64,000 bases of DNA from Collinsella aerofaciens (GTDB taxonomy: Bacteria > Actinomycetota > Coriobacteriia > Coriobacteriales > Coriobacteriaceae), in NCBI RefSeq assembly GCF_015555045.1, contig NZ_JADNJQ010000006.1, forward strand, positions 35,110 through 99,109. The letters run 5' to 3'. The notes beneath the pieces are model-generated. The model saw only the letters and a list, made by a program, of their open reading frames with translations, was not told the DNA's origin and made no database searches. The position numbers were made by a program, and so were the translations under genes. Shown piece by piece: positions 41,291 through 50,550 of the stretch; position 1 is the first letter of the stretch; every line of letters begins with the position of its first letter.

Positions 41291-43948
41291 TTAGGCGCCG
41301 AGCGCGGTCTTGGCGGCCGCGAGGGCATCGGCGATGCCGGCGGCGTTCTTGCCACCAGCCTGAGCCATGTTGGGACGGCCGCCACCGCGACCGTCGACCA
41401 GGCCCGCGATCTGCTTGATCACGTTGCCGGCGTGGAAACCGGCCTTGACGGCGTCATCAGAGCCGGCGGCGAGCAGGGCCGGGGTGCCCTTCTCAGTCAC
41501 GCTGGCGACGACACAAGCGACAGGGCCGGCGACCTTCTGGTGCACGGTATCCCATACGTTGCGCAAGTCGGCAGCTTCAAGGCCCTGGAGCTCAGCAACG
41601 ACCAGCTTGTAGCCGCCGAGCTCGACAGCACCCTCGATGGCACTGGAAATGGCGTCGGAGGAGCCACCGGTCAGAGCCTTTTTGAGCTTGTTGGACGTCT
41701 CGCGCAGCTCGGCCTGCAGGTTCTCCACACGGGCGGGAACCTCGTCGACGCGGCACTTGAGCGCAGCGGCAGCGGCGTCAACAAGTGCCAGGCGGTCGGC
41801 CATGTAATCGAGAGCGCCCTTAGAGGTCACGGCCTCGATACGGCGGACATTGGAGCCTGTGGAGGACTCGGAAATAATCTTGAACAGGCCGATCTCGGCG
41901 GTGTTGGCAGCGTGCGTGCCACCGCAGAGCTCACGGGAGAACGGCTGGTCCTCGGCGCCCACGGAGACGACGCGGACGACATCGCCGTACTTCTCGCCAA
42001 ACAGAGCGACAGCGCCGGCAGCCTTAGCTTCGTCGATGCCCATGACACGGGTCACGACCGGCTTGGAAGCGAAGATCTGCTGGTTGACCAGGTCCTCGAC
42101 AGCCTTGAGCTGCTCGGAGGAAAGGGCCTCGAAGTGCGTAAAGTCAAAGCGCAGGTGCTCGGGCGTCACCAGCGAGCCGGCCTGGGACACGTGCTCGCCC
42201 AGGACCTGCTTAAGGGCGGCGTCGAGCAGGTGCGTGGCGGTGTGGTTGCGGCGCAGGAAGCCACGGCGCTCGGCGTCGAGAGCGGCGGTCACAGCGGCAC
42301 CAGCAGAAAGCGAGCCCTCGGCAACGTGGGCGACATGAGCATACAGGCCGTTGTGGTTCTTGGTATCGGAAACGGTCAGTGCAACGCCCTCGGCGGAAAG
42401 CTTGCCGGCGTCGCCCTGCTGGCCGCCCATCTCGGCGTAGAACGGGGTGCGGTCGAGCACGACCTCGACGTCCTCGCCGGCGGCAGCGGAATCGACAGAC
42501 TCGCCGTTGCGCACGATGGCGACGACCTTGGCGCCCTCGATCACATCGTTGTCATAGCCGTCGAACTCGGTCGCGGCGACCTTGTCGGAAAGCTCGACCC
42601 ACACGTCGTTGAAGCTGCCCCAGGCATCGCCCTTGGCGTTGGCGCGGGCGCGGGCCTTCTGGTCCTCCATGCAAGCGGTAAAGCCATCCATGTCGACGTC
42701 GTGACCAGCGGTGCCGGCGATCTCGACGGTCAGATCGATGGGGAAACCAAAGGTGTCGTGCAGCTTAAAGGCGACATCGCCCGGAAGCACGGCGCCCTCG
42801 GAAAGCGCTGCCAGAGCCTCGTCCAGATAGACGCGGCCGTTGTCGAGCGTCGTGGAGAAGCGCTCCTCCTCGGAGGCGACGATACCCTTGACGAGGGCGA
42901 CGTTCTTGAGCAGCTCGGGATAAGCCTCTCCCATCTGAGCATTGACCTCGTCGATGAACTTGGTCAGGAAGGCACCCTCGATGCCCAGCAGGCGACCGTG
43001 GAACACGGCACGGCGGAGCAGACGGCGAAGGACGTACTCGCGACCCTCGTTACCGGGCAGGATGCCGTCCGAGATCATAAAGTCGACGGCACGGGAGTGA
43101 TCGGCGATGATGCGCAGGGAGCGGCTGGCGCCGGAGTAATCGTCGGCGTCATAGGTCTTGCCGCTAATCTCCTCACCGAGCTTGATGAGGTGCTGCATCA
43201 GATCGCCGTCGTAGTTAGCAGTCTTGTGCTGCATGATAGCGGCCATGCGCTCCAGACCCATGCCCGTATCGAGGTTGCGGTGCGGCAGCTCCGGCATGGA
43301 GCCGTCCTCCTGGCGGTCGTACTGGGTAAAGACGAGGTTCCAGAACTCCAAGAAGCGGTCGCAGTCGCAGCCGGGCTTGCAGTCGGGGCTGCCGCAACCG
43401 ACCTCCTCGCCCATGTCAAAGTAGATCTCGGAGCACGGACCGCAGGGGCCGGTGGGGCCAGCGGCCCAGAAGTTGTCGTCCTCGCCCAGACGCGAGATGT
43501 GATCCTCGGCAACGCCCAGGGAGCGCCACACGTCATGGGTCTCGTCGTCCTCGGTAAAGACGGTGAAGTACAGGCGGTCGAGCGGCAGCTTGAACTCCTT
43601 GGTGATGAGCTCAAAAGCCCAAGCGCAGGCCTGCTCCTTGGAGACGCCGCCAAAGGAGAAGTCACCGAGCATCTCGAAGAACGACAGGTGACGGCCGTCC
43701 TCGCCGATGCAGTCGATGTCGTTGGTGCGGACGCACTTCTGGCAAGAGATCGCGCCGATCTCCTTCATGGTCTTCTTGCCCTGGTAGTACTCCTTAAACT
43801 GGTTCATGCCAGCGTTGGCAAGCAGCAGCGAGGGATCGTCGGGAACAAGGGACGAAGAAGGATAGAGCTTAAGACCGCGCTCCTCAAAGAAGTTGAGGAA
43901 CTTGGAGCGAATCTCGGCCGTAGTCATCGACGGGTAGTCAGCACTCAT
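41291..43948 (-). CDS. alaS: Alanyl-tRNA synthetase
   Basis: 885 residues, full length. The class II aminoacylation domain (about 1-270), tRNA-binding region, editing domain and C-terminal DHHA1 domain are all present. Editing-site zinc ligands are seen in RRNHTATHLLDAAL and SRELCGGTHAANTAEIG; the C-terminal GRGGGRPNMAQAGGK is a typical C-Ala motif. An insert with cysteines near 185-200 (CGSPDCKPGCDCD) is common in AlaS. ATG at 43948 with AGGAGATT upstream. Confidence 0.96.
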   Translation of the reverse strand: MSADYPSMTTAEIRSKFLNFFEERGLKLYPSSSLVPDDPSLLLANAGMNQFKEYYQGKKTMKEIGAISCQKCVRTNDIDCIGEDGRHLSFFEMLGDFSFGGVSKEQACAWAFELITKEFKLPLDRLYFTVFTEDDETHDVWRSLGVAEDHISRLGEDDNFWAAGPTGPCGPCSEIYFDMGEEVGCGSPDCKPGCDCDRFLEFWNLVFTQYDRQEDGSMPELPHRNLDTGMGLERMAAIMQHKTANYDGDLMQHLIKLGEEISGKTYDADDYSGASRSLRIIADHSRAVDFMISDGILPGNEGREYVLRRLLRRAVFHGRLLGIEGAFLTKFIDEVNAQMGEAYPELLKNVALVKGIVASEEERFSTTLDNGRVYLDEALAALSEGAVLPGDVAFKLHDTFGFPIDLTVEIAGTAGHDVDMDGFTACMEDQKARARANAKGDAWGSFNDVWVELSDKVAATEFDGYDNDVIEGAKVVAIVRNGESVDSAAAGEDVEVVLDRTPFYAEMGGQQGDAGKLSAEGVALTVSDTKNHNGLYAHVAHVAEGSLSAGAAVTAALDAERRGFLRRNHTATHLLDAALKQVLGEHVSQAGSLVTPEHLRFDFTHFEALSSEQLKAVEDLVNQQIFASKPVVTRVMGIDEAKAAGAVALFGEKYGDVVRVVSVGAEDQPFSRELCGGTHAANTAEIGLFKIISESSTGSNVRRIEAVTSKGALDYMADRLALVDAAAAALKCRVDEVPARVENLQAELRETSNKLKKALTGGSSDAISSAIEGAVELGGYKLVVAELQGLEAADLRNVWDTVHQKVAGPVACVVASVTEKGTPALLAAGSDDAVKAGFHAGNVIKQIAGLVDGRGGGRPNMAQAGGKNAAGIADALAAAKTALGA

Positions 43949-43994
43949 AGAGGGAATCTCCTCGGTTTCACATCGAAACAGTTCAAACGTAACG

Positions 43995-44022
43995 ATATTA
44001 CCATCCCACCGCGCCTATGCAA
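43995..44022 (-). promoter_or_regulatory. Candidate alaS promoter
   Basis: Minus strand TTGCAT (44022-44017), a 16-base spacer and TAATAT (44000-43995) lie 47 bases before the alaS start codon, right after the terminator of the upstream unit. Confidence 0.55.
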
Positions 44023-44050
44023 AAAAGAGGGTCGCCAAACAGCGACCCTC
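44021..44050 (-). terminator. Terminator after the AI-2E-type permease
   Basis: Minus strand GAGGGTCGC, loop TGTTTG, GCGACCCTC, then TTTTTT. It ends the sigma-factor operon. Confidence 0.9.
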
Positions 44051-44099
44051 CAGCGAAATTGCATGTTAGCACGTATGAATGTTAACCCGAATTACCCCG

Positions 44100-45509
44100 C
44101 TAGTTGTCGTCATCGTCCATGGAGCCGTCGATGCCGGTTTTGGTATCGTCGTCCGAGTTGGAATCATCGTCCTTGGCAAAGGGGTTCTTGAAGAAGCCCG
44201 TGGCATCGGGCTGCAGACCCAAGAGCTTAATCCAGGGATTATCGAGCTCGGGCTTGGGCATGGCCTTGGCCTCGGGTGCAGTCTCGTTGCCGATGAGCTC
44301 GGACTCGTAGATGAAGGTGTCGTCGCCGAGCGCGTCGTAGGCGGCGACCGGGTTGCCATCGGCATCGCGGTACGGTGTGCCCTTAAACACGGCGCCGTCA
44401 TAGGCCACAAGCTGGCGGCCGGTCTCATTCTCGAAGTAGTACACGAAGATACCCTTGAGGGCCGCGCACAGCGGGATGGCAATAATCATGCCGATGGGGC
44501 CCATGAGTGCCGAGCCAATAACGAGCGCCGTGAGGCTCATGATGGGATGCACCTGCACCGAGCTCTGCATGACCTTAGGAGAAATCACGTTGTCGGTGAC
44601 GTTTTGCGCGACCATCGTCACGATGAGCGTCCATAACGCCAACATGGGGCTGAACATGAAACCGAGCACCGTGGCGATTGCTGCGCTCACCCAAGGACCG
44701 ACGACCGGAACCAAATGCATGATGCCGGTAAAGATAGCCATGAGCGCCGCATACGGATGGCCGATGATCATAAAACCGATAAAGGCGAGGAAACCACCGC
44801 AGATGGACGTCACGACCATACCGCGCATGTAGCCGCCGACAGAGCGAGAAAGGATGGCGACCATAAAGCGGTACGAGGTCTCCTTCTCCTGACCGATGAT
44901 GGTGCAAATCTCGTGGTGCATGCGAGGGTAGTCGCAGGCCATCCAGTACGCAAGCACCAGACCAAGGAAGATAACGAACAACTGCGAAGCCGTATTGGTG
45001 ATGAGCGGGAACACACCGCGGCCAAGCTCGGCAGCGATCTGAGACACATACTTCGATGCCACGGCAACCAGCGACGAAAGATTATCGTCCAAATACTCCT
45101 TAAGCGGCGTGTTGTTGAGCGTCTTGGCATGCGAGATCATCTCATTGAGATCGCCACCCGCAACACGAAGCTGCTCGGGCAGGCGGCTCAGGACTTCCAT
45201 GATCTGACCAAAGAGAATCGGCGACAAGATGCAAACGACACCGACGAGCACGGCAACAACAACAATAAGCGCGATAAGCGAACCGATGCCGCGATTCACG
45301 CCATGGTGCTCGAGCCAGTTGGTGATCGGGGACATCACAAAGGCAATGATGGAACCAACAGCGAGAAACTCGATAACCGGCGCCAGGATGCCCATAAGGT
45401 TAAAGATGACAGCAGCAATAACAATGCAGCCGACAACAGCCCAAATGCGCAGCGTCAGAACGCGGGTGTCGCGCAGCACGCGATCGGTTTGTTGGGGGTG
45501 CTCGCTCAT
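44100..45509 (-). CDS. AI-2E/PerM-family membrane protein
   Basis: 469 residues, seven to eight membrane segments between about 20 and 370. The family pattern is clear: VIEFLAVGSIIAFVMSPITNWLEHHG, FVIFLGLVLAYWMACDYPRM, MHLVPVVGPWVSAAIATVLG and DNVISPKVMQSSVQVHPIMSL. Members export autoinducer-2 or act as Na+/H+ antiporters; substrate unknown here. The C-terminus is a 100-residue cytoplasmic acidic tail ending in a run of Asp. The ATG at 45509 overlaps the sigma factor stop (ATGA), so it belongs to that operon. Confidence 0.88.
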   Translation of the reverse strand: MSEHPQQTDRVLRDTRVLTLRIWAVVGCIVIAAVIFNLMGILAPVIEFLAVGSIIAFVMSPITNWLEHHGVNRGIGSLIALIVVVAVLVGVVCILSPILFGQIMEVLSRLPEQLRVAGGDLNEMISHAKTLNNTPLKEYLDDNLSSLVAVASKYVSQIAAELGRGVFPLITNTASQLFVIFLGLVLAYWMACDYPRMHHEICTIIGQEKETSYRFMVAILSRSVGGYMRGMVVTSICGGFLAFIGFMIIGHPYAALMAIFTGIMHLVPVVGPWVSAAIATVLGFMFSPMLALWTLIVTMVAQNVTDNVISPKVMQSSVQVHPIMSLTALVIGSALMGPIGMIIAIPLCAALKGIFVYYFENETGRQLVAYDGAVFKGTPYRDADGNPVAAYDALGDDTFIYESELIGNETAPEAKAMPKPELDNPWIKLLGLQPDATGFFKNPFAKDDDSNSDDDTKTGIDGSMDDDDN

Positions 45510-46297
45510 GAACGAATCATCACTCCGTCGGGGTCGATCTTGTCCTGAATCTTCTTAAGCGTGCGGCGCAGCAGACGCGAGACCTGCACCTGCGAGATGC
45601 CCAGCTTCTTGGCAATCTCGATCTGGGTCATGCCCTTCACAAAGCGCAGCTCGATCACCTCGCGCTCGCGCGGCGAGAAATCGCGGATGGCTTCCTCGAT
45701 CACCAGGCGGTCATCGGTAAAGTCGAGCTCGTTGTCATCGTCGGCGTAACGGTCGAGAATCGAGGGCGCATCGTCGGAATCGGACGCACCAGGAGCCTCG
45801 ATGGGCACCGAGGTATAGGCCGAAGACGATTCCATAGCCTCGAGGACCTCATCGACAGTCACATCTAGATACTCAGCGATCTCCTCAACCTTGGGCGAAC
45901 GCTGCAGCTCGTTGGTAAGTTTGTCAGTAGCCTGGTTGACCTTGGCCGAGAGCTCCTGCAGACGACGCGGTACGCGCACACTCCAGCCCTTGTCGCGAAA
46001 ATGGCGTTTGATCTCGCCCAGGATAGTGGGTGTCGCAAACGTCGTGAACTCGAGTCCGCGCTCGGGATCAAAACGGTCGATAGCCTTGAGCAAGCCCAGA
46101 TAGCCGACCTGCATGAGGTCGTCGAGCGGCTCGCCGCGATTCTTAAATTTGTTGGCAAGAAACCTTACCAGGTTCATATGGGACATGACGAGCTGCTCAC
46201 GGGCGTCCGGATCACCGGTCTCCTTGTAACGACGAAACAGCTCGCGGGTTTTCTCCTTGTCCCAAGCGGTCTTGCCGCTCCGGGAACGTTCGGTCAT
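45506..46297 (-). CDS. SigB/SigF/SigG-type alternative sigma factor
   Basis: 263 residues. Region 2: EQLVMSHMNLVRFLANKF, DLMQVGYLGLLKAIDRFDPERGLEFTTFATPTILGEIKRHFRDKGW. Region 3: VPRRLQELSAKVNQA. Region 4: SPREREVIELRFVKGMTQIEIAKKLGISQVQVSRLLRRTLKKI. The lack of region 1.1 and this spacing match the group 3 stress/sporulation sigma factors of Gram-positive bacteria. The organism group is not known to sporulate, so general stress is the likelier role. It sits just after an RsbW-like gene, its expected regulator. ATG at 46297. Confidence 0.9.
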   Translation of the reverse strand: MTERSRSGKTAWDKEKTRELFRRYKETGDPDAREQLVMSHMNLVRFLANKFKNRGEPLDDLMQVGYLGLLKAIDRFDPERGLEFTTFATPTILGEIKRHFRDKGWSVRVPRRLQELSAKVNQATDKLTNELQRSPKVEEIAEYLDVTVDEVLEAMESSSAYTSVPIEAPGASDSDDAPSILDRYADDDNELDFTDDRLVIEEAIRDFSPREREVIELRFVKGMTQIEIAKKLGISQVQVSRLLRRTLKKIQDKIDPDGVMIRS

Positions 46298-46298
46298 A

Positions 46299-46676
46299 TT
46301 AGATATCCGCCTTGAGGTCGAGGGAAAGCGTCAGGGGCGCCGTAGTCTTTTCGTAGGAGTCGCACACGCTCGCGAGGATGAGCTCGGCATACACCGCAGC
46401 CTGGTCGTCTTCATCGACCGTAGCCTGGTCGCCAAAGGTAATAGTCATGCCAACGTGGGTCTCATCGACATCGAATTTGATGGTGATGTCATCGCAGTCG
46501 ACCGCGGTACAACCAAAGATGAAAGCCTCCTCAGCAGCCATGCGGATGTCCTCGATGCGATCGACAGACATAGAGCACAGAGCACCAACGTTGGCTGCCG
46601 TCATGCGCACAAGGCGAGCGAGACGCGGGTCACCGGCAACGGTCAGCGTGATAGGGCAGGTTGCTTCGCTACTCAT
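46299..46676 (-). CDS. RsbW/SpoIIAB-like anti-sigma ATPase homologue, N-box altered
   Basis: 125 residues. The HATPase_c outline of anti-sigma kinases is visible: LARLVRMTAANVGALCSMSVDRIEDIRMAAEEAFIFGC, in place of RsbW's EIxLAVxEAxxNI. The N-box asparagine that binds magnesium is replaced (EEAFIFG), and the glycine-rich ATP lid is not clear. It may bind the sigma factor without kinase activity. The position directly before the sigma gene, one base apart, supports an anti-sigma role. No anti-anti-sigma gene is present nearby. Starts at 46676, overlapping the upstream gene by 8 bases. Confidence 0.72.
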   Translation of the reverse strand: MSSEATCPITLTVAGDPRLARLVRMTAANVGALCSMSVDRIEDIRMAAEEAFIFGCTAVDCDDITIKFDVDETHVGMTITFGDQATVDEDDQAAVYAELILASVCDSYEKTTAPLTLSLDLKADI

Positions 46677-47256
46677 TGCAGGACTCCTCAAAGGTCTCGG
46701 CGGGCGTATAGGTGTAATACTGCGCCGGCTTGGATACAGACTTCTGACCATCAGCGTCGCCCGCGGCGGCCTCGTCCTCGCCAATTAGGACGCGCTCGGT
46801 AGGCTGCTCGGCCTCCGCAGCGGCAGCGGCGAGCTTGCGATCGGCGTCGGTTGCAGGAGCCTTCACCTTATTGAAGAGCTTCTGCACAGCACCGGCGGCA
46901 GAGTCGGTCACGCTCGACACAGCATTGCTGGCCTCGGCCATGCTGCCCGTAACCTCGGAAATGTCGCGAACCACGGCTTCGACCTCTACGAGATTGGAGG
47001 TAAGGGCATCAACTGCCGTCTTGCTCGACTTAAGCAGCGGCTCCATCTGGGCAAGCGCCGGCGTAAGCTCATCGACAGCGCCATCGAGCTTTGCCACCAC
47101 AGGCTGAGCCTCGGCGATGGTGTTGTTGAGGTCGTTCACGGTCTTATCGAGCGAGTCGACAACATTGCGGGTCTTGCGCAGGGTAAGCGCGAGCTCAGCG
47201 ATGGCCCACACGCCGGCAACGGCGAGCAGCAGCAGGGCGATTTGAATGGGACTCAT
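46669..47256 (-). CDS. DUF948-type single-pass membrane protein
   Basis: 195 residues. One N-terminal membrane helix (QIALLLLAVAGVWAIAELAL, about 5-24) followed by a long amphipathic helical, coiled-coil-like region rich in Val, Asp, Asn and Ser (about 30-135) and an alanine/glutamate-rich tail. This matches the DUF948 (YtxG-type) general stress proteins of Firmicutes, which supports a stress-sigma operon. First gene of the unit; ATG at 47256 after GGGAGG. Confidence 0.75.
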   Translation of the reverse strand: MSPIQIALLLLAVAGVWAIAELALTLRKTRNVVDSLDKTVNDLNNTIAEAQPVVAKLDGAVDELTPALAQMEPLLKSSKTAVDALTSNLVEVEAVVRDISEVTGSMAEASNAVSSVTDSAAGAVQKLFNKVKAPATDADRKLAAAAAEAEQPTERVLIGEDEAAAGDADGQKSVSKPAQYYTYTPAETFEESCNE

Positions 47257-47356
47257 ACAAGCCTCCCGGAAGAATCGAAATACAGACGCTTTTCATGGTA
47301 CCCCAAAGGGGACCGAACATGCCAAGAGCAGCAACGTGGGACAAAATTATCAGCAG

Positions 47357-48706
47357 CTACCTCGGTGCATTCCCGCTGCGGTCTCGTTCGCTTTGCTCTA
47401 CGCGCCACTCTTCCCAGCCGCGCCCGGCAGGCTGCCAAAATGCACCGCGTTCCAAGCCTTCGGGCAAATAGCGCTGATCGACCCAGCCTTCGGGATAATC
47501 ATGTGGATACTTATACACACCGTATTCATCGCTGCCCGGGCGATGGCGATCGCGCAGATAACTCGGCACCTCGCGAAGCCCACTAGAATGGATATCGGCC
47601 AGCGCCGCATCGATCGAAGCCTCACACGCGTTGGATTTTGGCGCCAAGCACACATAGAGTGCAGCCTGAGCCAGGTTAATGCGGCACTCGGGATAGCCAA
47701 TGACCTCGGCAGACTTAAACGCGGCATGCGCCACCAAAAGCGCCTGCGGGTCGGCGTTGCCAACATCCTCAGAAGCGAGAATCATAATGCGGCGAGCGAT
47801 AAACTTAGGATCCTCCCCAGCATCGATCATGCGAGCGAGCCAATAGATCGTGGCATCGGGGTCACTACCGCGCATGGACTTGATGAACGCACTGATGATG
47901 TCGTAGTGCATGTCGCCGTTTTTGTCATACGTAAAGCCGCGACGCGGGTTGGCAATCTTCACGTCATCCACGGTGATGGGATAGCGCTCCCCCGCCGCAG
48001 GCGCTGGCGTTCCCTCGGTATCGGGACGCGTGACTGCAATCTCGCTCGCAAGCTCGAGCGTCGTGAGCGCCGAGCGAGCGTCACCCGCTGCCAGCGTGCA
48101 GATGGTCTTAACCGTATCCTCATCGGCCGAGAACTTGCCGTTCAAACCCTGCGGCGCCTCGAGCGCACGCTCGATAAGCGTGGCGATATCCTCGTCTTTA
48201 AGATGCTCAAGCTCCACCACGCGACCGCGCGAGAGCAATGCCGAGTTGACCTCGAAGTACGGATTCTCCGTCGTGGCGCCAATCATAATGACGGTACGGT
48301 TCTCAACCGCATGCAGCAAGGCATCCTGCTGAGACTTGGAGAAGCGGTGAATCTCGTCGATAAACAGGATGGTGCGGCGGTCGTAGGTATTCAGGCGCGT
48401 CTTGGCCTCGTCAATCACGCGGCGAAGATCCTTTACGGTACCCGTCACGGCGCTGACCTCGACAAACTCGCTCTTGGTATGGTTGGCGATAATGTGGGCC
48501 AGCGTCGTCTTACCCGTACCGGCCGGCCCGTACAGAATCACGCTCGAAAGCACGTCGTGCTCGATCGCGGCACGCAACCACGAGCCCTTACCGACGGCCT
48601 TTTGCTGACCCACGTACTCGTCGAGCGAATTGGGACGCATGCGCACCGCGAGCGGCGCATTTTTAAAGGAACGCTCGCGCGTCGAGGCAGAAAAAAGGTC
48701 GTCCAT
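47357..48706 (-). CDS. rarA: Replication-associated recombination protein RarA (MgsA)
   Basis: 449 residues. AAA+ ATPase acting at stalled forks: RPNSLDEYVGQQKAVG, Walker A ILYGPAGTGKTTLAH near 55-69, Walker B ILFIDEIHRFSKSQQDALL, sensor IGATTENPYFEVN and LLSRGRVVEL. The C-terminal tetramer domain has FIKSMRGSDPDATIYWLARMI and ASEDVGNADPQALLVAHAA. The ATG at 48706 is the third possible in-frame start; CGGGA at 6 bases supports it. Ends in a Trp/Arg-rich tail slightly longer than usual. Confidence 0.92.
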   Translation of the reverse strand: MDDLFSASTRERSFKNAPLAVRMRPNSLDEYVGQQKAVGKGSWLRAAIEHDVLSSVILYGPAGTGKTTLAHIIANHTKSEFVEVSAVTGTVKDLRRVIDEAKTRLNTYDRRTILFIDEIHRFSKSQQDALLHAVENRTVIMIGATTENPYFEVNSALLSRGRVVELEHLKDEDIATLIERALEAPQGLNGKFSADEDTVKTICTLAAGDARSALTTLELASEIAVTRPDTEGTPAPAAGERYPITVDDVKIANPRRGFTYDKNGDMHYDIISAFIKSMRGSDPDATIYWLARMIDAGEDPKFIARRIMILASEDVGNADPQALLVAHAAFKSAEVIGYPECRINLAQAALYVCLAPKSNACEASIDAALADIHSSGLREVPSYLRDRHRPGSDEYGVYKYPHDYPEGWVDQRYLPEGLERGAFWQPAGRGWEEWRVEQSERDRSGNAPR

Positions 48707-48767
48707 AGCCATCCCGTGCATCAATCAAAAACGTTTTCAACTAACCAGTATACCGAAAGGATACGAA

Positions 48768-50015
48768 CTACCGTTCGTTAATATAGGTACGGTGCGGAAA
48801 CTCCAGACCGGGGAACAGCTTGCTCGTCAGTTCGCAGAAATAACCGTCCGTCATGCTCGCGATATAATCCACCACGGCTTGATCCTTGTCGTCCTGCCAG
48901 GCATAGGTGCGATCGTAGTAGGAAAGCTGCTGCTCAATGCGCGAAATATGGTGCTTAAAGATGTACGAGGACTCGTCACCACTGTTTAGATCCCGCAGGC
49001 AACGGTCGTAGAGCTTTTCGAACGCCTCGCGCAACTCCACCTCGGAATCGCCTTCGATACCGCCCTTGCTATAGATCTTCTCGTAGTTCTCGCGCTTGGC
49101 TCGGCGGATTTCCTCAAACAGGTCCTCGCTCATCTCGATGCGCGGCTTACCATAGCTGTGCTCAACGATATCGATGGAGGCATGCGTGAGGATCCAACTG
49201 TTGTAGGCACCGCCCCGGCCATCATCAAAAGCGTCGGGTGACAGCAGGCCCGCCGCGATCGCATCCTGACGGTCACGACCGACGTAGGCAAGAATATCCG
49301 AGATGCGAACGACGCAGCCCTCGAGCGTCATGGGACGCAGATGCCCAATTGCGCTATAGCCCGTGGCAATGCAATCCTCAACCGTCTGGTCAAACTGGTC
49401 AAAGGAGCTCATGTCCGAGAGCTCAAACACACGCTGCTCGTACTCGCCGTTATGGCATAGCACGCCGTCGAGCGTCTGAAGCGACACGTTGCGGCCGTAC
49501 AGTGTGTCGAGCACGCGGACCGACTGCACGTTATGGAAAAAATAACGCCCCGTACGCTCATGATAGATATCGTTGAGGAAGCGCTCGCCGGCATGGCCGA
49601 AAGGCGTGTGTCCCAAGTCGTGACCCAGGCCGATCGCCTCGATCAGATCGCAATTGAGCCCCAGGGCGCGACCGATATCGTGCGCAATGCGGGAGACGAG
49701 CTGCACGTGCAAACCGCGGCGTGACAGATCGTCATTGCTACGGAAGCTAAAGACCTGCGTTTTGCCTGCATAACGGGTGTACGCCGGAAGATGAAGTATC
49801 TTTTCGGTATCGCGCATAAACGCCGGACGCATAAGCGTGCCTTTGTCGGCGGCGCGATCAATACGACGAATGACCTGATCGTCGTTGCAACGATACGGGT
49901 TGACATAGCCCGAAGCACGATCGGCGGCAATGCGCTCGACAAGCTTGGGCGACAACGCCGAGGGAATACGGTCCATGCGCGCCTTAATGACGGCCGTTTC
50001 TTGATTAGATTCCAT
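48768..50015 (-). CDS. dgt: dGTP triphosphohydrolase (HD family)
   Basis: 415 residues. RDTEKILHLPAYTRYAGKTQVF, then RGLHVQLVSRIAHDIGRALGLN and LGHDLGHTPFGHAGERFL provide the HD metal-binding residues, and LCHNGEYEQRVFELSD the substrate region. Converts dGTP to deoxyguanosine and triphosphate. ATG at 50015 with AAGGAG upstream. Confidence 0.9.
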   Translation of the reverse strand: MESNQETAVIKARMDRIPSALSPKLVERIAADRASGYVNPYRCNDDQVIRRIDRAADKGTLMRPAFMRDTEKILHLPAYTRYAGKTQVFSFRSNDDLSRRGLHVQLVSRIAHDIGRALGLNCDLIEAIGLGHDLGHTPFGHAGERFLNDIYHERTGRYFFHNVQSVRVLDTLYGRNVSLQTLDGVLCHNGEYEQRVFELSDMSSFDQFDQTVEDCIATGYSAIGHLRPMTLEGCVVRISDILAYVGRDRQDAIAAGLLSPDAFDDGRGGAYNSWILTHASIDIVEHSYGKPRIEMSEDLFEEIRRAKRENYEKIYSKGGIEGDSEVELREAFEKLYDRCLRDLNSGDESSYIFKHHISRIEQQLSYYDRTYAWQDDKDQAVVDYIASMTDGYFCELTSKLFPGLEFPHRTYINER

Positions 50016-50046
50016 GGCATGCTCCTTAAAAAGGATGCGCAATCGG

Positions 50047-50469
50047 TTACAAAGTGCAGCCCACGACCTCGATTATGGCAAAAATCGGCACTAAAAACGG
50101 GAGCAATGGCAGGGAGCGCGATTTTGCGATGAGGCAAGCGACGGCAAGGGTCAGGAGCGCAACCGCAAACGCGACAACGCCGCCCAGGGGATCGAAGGTA
50201 CAAAGGGCAAAGAGTGCCTTGACGTCCCCCATGCCAATGCCAGGAGCGTGGCGAACTCTACGCCAGAGCGACTCGGTAAGCACAAGGCCAAGGTAGACGA
50301 TGACCGCAAGACCGGCGTGGTCAAGCGCTGTGTTCAAACCGAGGTCGAGCCAAACGCCCGCCAACGCCGTCACGGCACATGCGCCGGCAAGCCCATTGGG
50401 AAACCGTCGCTCTCGGGCATCAATTGCCACGCCGGCAAAGATGCAAATCCAAAACGGGATATAGACCAT
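50047..50469 (-). CDS. Short type IV prepilin peptidase (A24 family)
   Basis: 140 residues, only the peptidase half: no N-terminal methylase domain. The two catalytic aspartates are in VAIDARERRFPN (near residue 14) and GIGMGDVKAL (near 76), the GxGD motif. About four membrane helices. Such short forms process prepilins or tad-type pilins. No pilin or assembly gene is in this window. ATG at 50469 with AAGGAGG upstream. Confidence 0.85.
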   Translation of the reverse strand: MVYIPFWICIFAGVAIDARERRFPNGLAGACAVTALAGVWLDLGLNTALDHAGLAVIVYLGLVLTESLWRRVRHAPGIGMGDVKALFALCTFDPLGGVVAFAVALLTLAVACLIAKSRSLPLLPFLVPIFAIIEVVGCTL

Positions 50470-50499
50470 CGAAAACCTCCTTGAGCAGCTGCTCAAAAG

Positions 50500-50539
50500 C
50501 AAAAACCACCACAAAGGTGCCTGTCCCCTTTGCGGTGGT
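50500..50539 (-). terminator. Terminator after the GT2 gene (dispersed repeat type)
   Basis: Minus strand ACCACCGCAAAGG, loop GGACAGG, then CACCTTTGTGGTGGT and TTTTT. Nearly the same sequence ends the glycerol dehydrogenase gene at 58147. Confidence 0.85.
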
Positions 50540-50550
50540 TTTGGTGGTGG

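Noticed and set aside
41432..44191. A 919-codon open frame on the plus strand opposite alaS.
   Set aside because: It is the antisense phase of a certain GC-rich gene, has no recognisable motif and no ribosome site; long antisense frames are expected at this base composition.
47257..47356. A SigB-type promoter (GTTT...GGGTA) before the DUF948 gene.
   Set aside because: GGGTAC is present, but no matching -35 block stands at the proper 12-15 base distance.
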